This document shows positions 37,600 through 37,817 of a stretch of DNA of 37,817 nt, piece after piece. Origin of the DNA: a virus; the IMG/VR virus record IMGVR_UViG_3300045885_000389, positions 1-37,817 of that record. One strand, 5' to 3'. A program made the position numbers and the translations under genes. Position 1 is the first letter of the stretch, and each line of letters begins with the position of its first letter. The notes below the pieces were generated by a model. It was not told where the DNA came from. It did not search any database and saw only the letters and a program-made list of their open reading frames with translations.

Positions 37600-37817
37600 A
37601 TGTTGCCTCGCAATAATTGCCTGACGCCGTGCATCAGGAGACGGTCGGGACGCAGAGAATCCTCGCGGTACCGACGGGAAGGCGCGCGAAAACGCGCCAA
37701 AAACGGCGAAATCCGCCGCGCTTGACTCAGACGCGATTCTGAGTGTCGCCTAACTCGTTGACCCTACGTGTGTTCCCGATACCCCTATGAGTCGAAGTGC
37801 GCCCGAAAAAAATGCAC
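37600..37817. other. Non-coding region upstream of the ParB-like gene
   Basis: These 218 bases hold no convincing gene. On the minus strand there are two small hairpins. One is CGGCG / CGCCG at 37704-37718 followed by TTTTT, a possible terminator for transcription entering from the right. The other is GGCGCG / CGCGCC at 37681-37698. An inverted repeat ACTCAG ... CTGAGT with an eight-base spacer lies at 37725-37744 and could be an operator. I see no certain promoter. Confidence 0.45.

Noticed and set aside
1-37817. tRNA genes, rRNA, insertion sequences or attachment sites
   Set aside because: I looked for cloverleaf-like arms with a 3' CCA, transposase motifs and long terminal or direct repeats and saw nothing that could be supported.

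Overview
The window is a stretch of a tailed double-stranded DNA phage (or prophage) genome with an HK97-type head, at high GC. Almost everything is on the minus strand and is transcribed from the right end of the window to the left. The host is most likely a Gram-negative proteobacterium. I infer this from GC content, the XF1762-like and zinc-ribbon phage families, and the LPS-type sugar genes; no gene identifies the host directly. No integrase, tape measure, lysis or replication gene is visible, so lifestyle cannot be judged.

Right part (37.8-26.1 kb): a ParB-like nuclease-fold protein; an ABC-ATPase fused to a GNAT acyltransferase; a small plus-strand ASCH protein; P27-type small terminase; large terminase; a prohead protease fused to the major capsid protein, framed by two terminators; a short head protein; the portal; and two collagen-like fibre genes with a plus-strand HNH homing-type endonuclease gene between them. 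The portal lies after the capsid gene, the reverse of the usual HK97 order.

Central part (26.1-6.7 kb): a cargo of about 30 genes in which nearly every stop codon overlaps the next start codon (ATGA, GTGA, TTGA or TGATG), so it reads as one long translationally coupled operon ending at a terminator near 6.68 kb. Contents are sugar-nucleotide and glycan genes: FSA-like transaldolase, GmhA-type isomerase, HldA-type kinase and HldC-type nucleotidyltransferase (a near-complete nucleotide-heptose route), a 4,6-dehydratase-like SDR, two other SDRs, an acetolactate-synthase-like ThDP enzyme, a truncated UDP-sugar-dehydrogenase-like protein, several glycosyltransferase-like proteins (one GT9/heptosyltransferase-like), two methyltransferases, a cupin, a 2-oxoglutarate/Fe(II) oxygenase, a HAD hydrolase and a PfpI/DJ-1 protein. 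The ThDP enzyme is cut in two by an HNH endonuclease gene, with GTGA stop/start overlaps on both sides.

Left part (6.65-0 kb): a virion protein headed by a terminator-plus-ribosome-site module like the one before the capsid gene; a small protein; a beta-helix spike; a large fibre; a protein built on a strict 20-residue repeat; a small Ig-like protein; and the HK97 connector set (gp6-like, head-tail adaptor, start of a gp10-like gene). The connector genes are thus about 28 kb from the portal and capsid genes, with fibre and glycan genes between them.

Working model (inference): the cargo makes one or more unusual sugars, probably including a heptose and possibly a branched sugar, and transfers them to the host surface glycan, the virion fibres or, less likely, phage DNA. 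The most striking points are the HNH-split ThDP enzyme, the phage-borne heptose route, the oxygenase/glycosyltransferase set alongside collagen-like fibres, and the 20-residue repeat protein.
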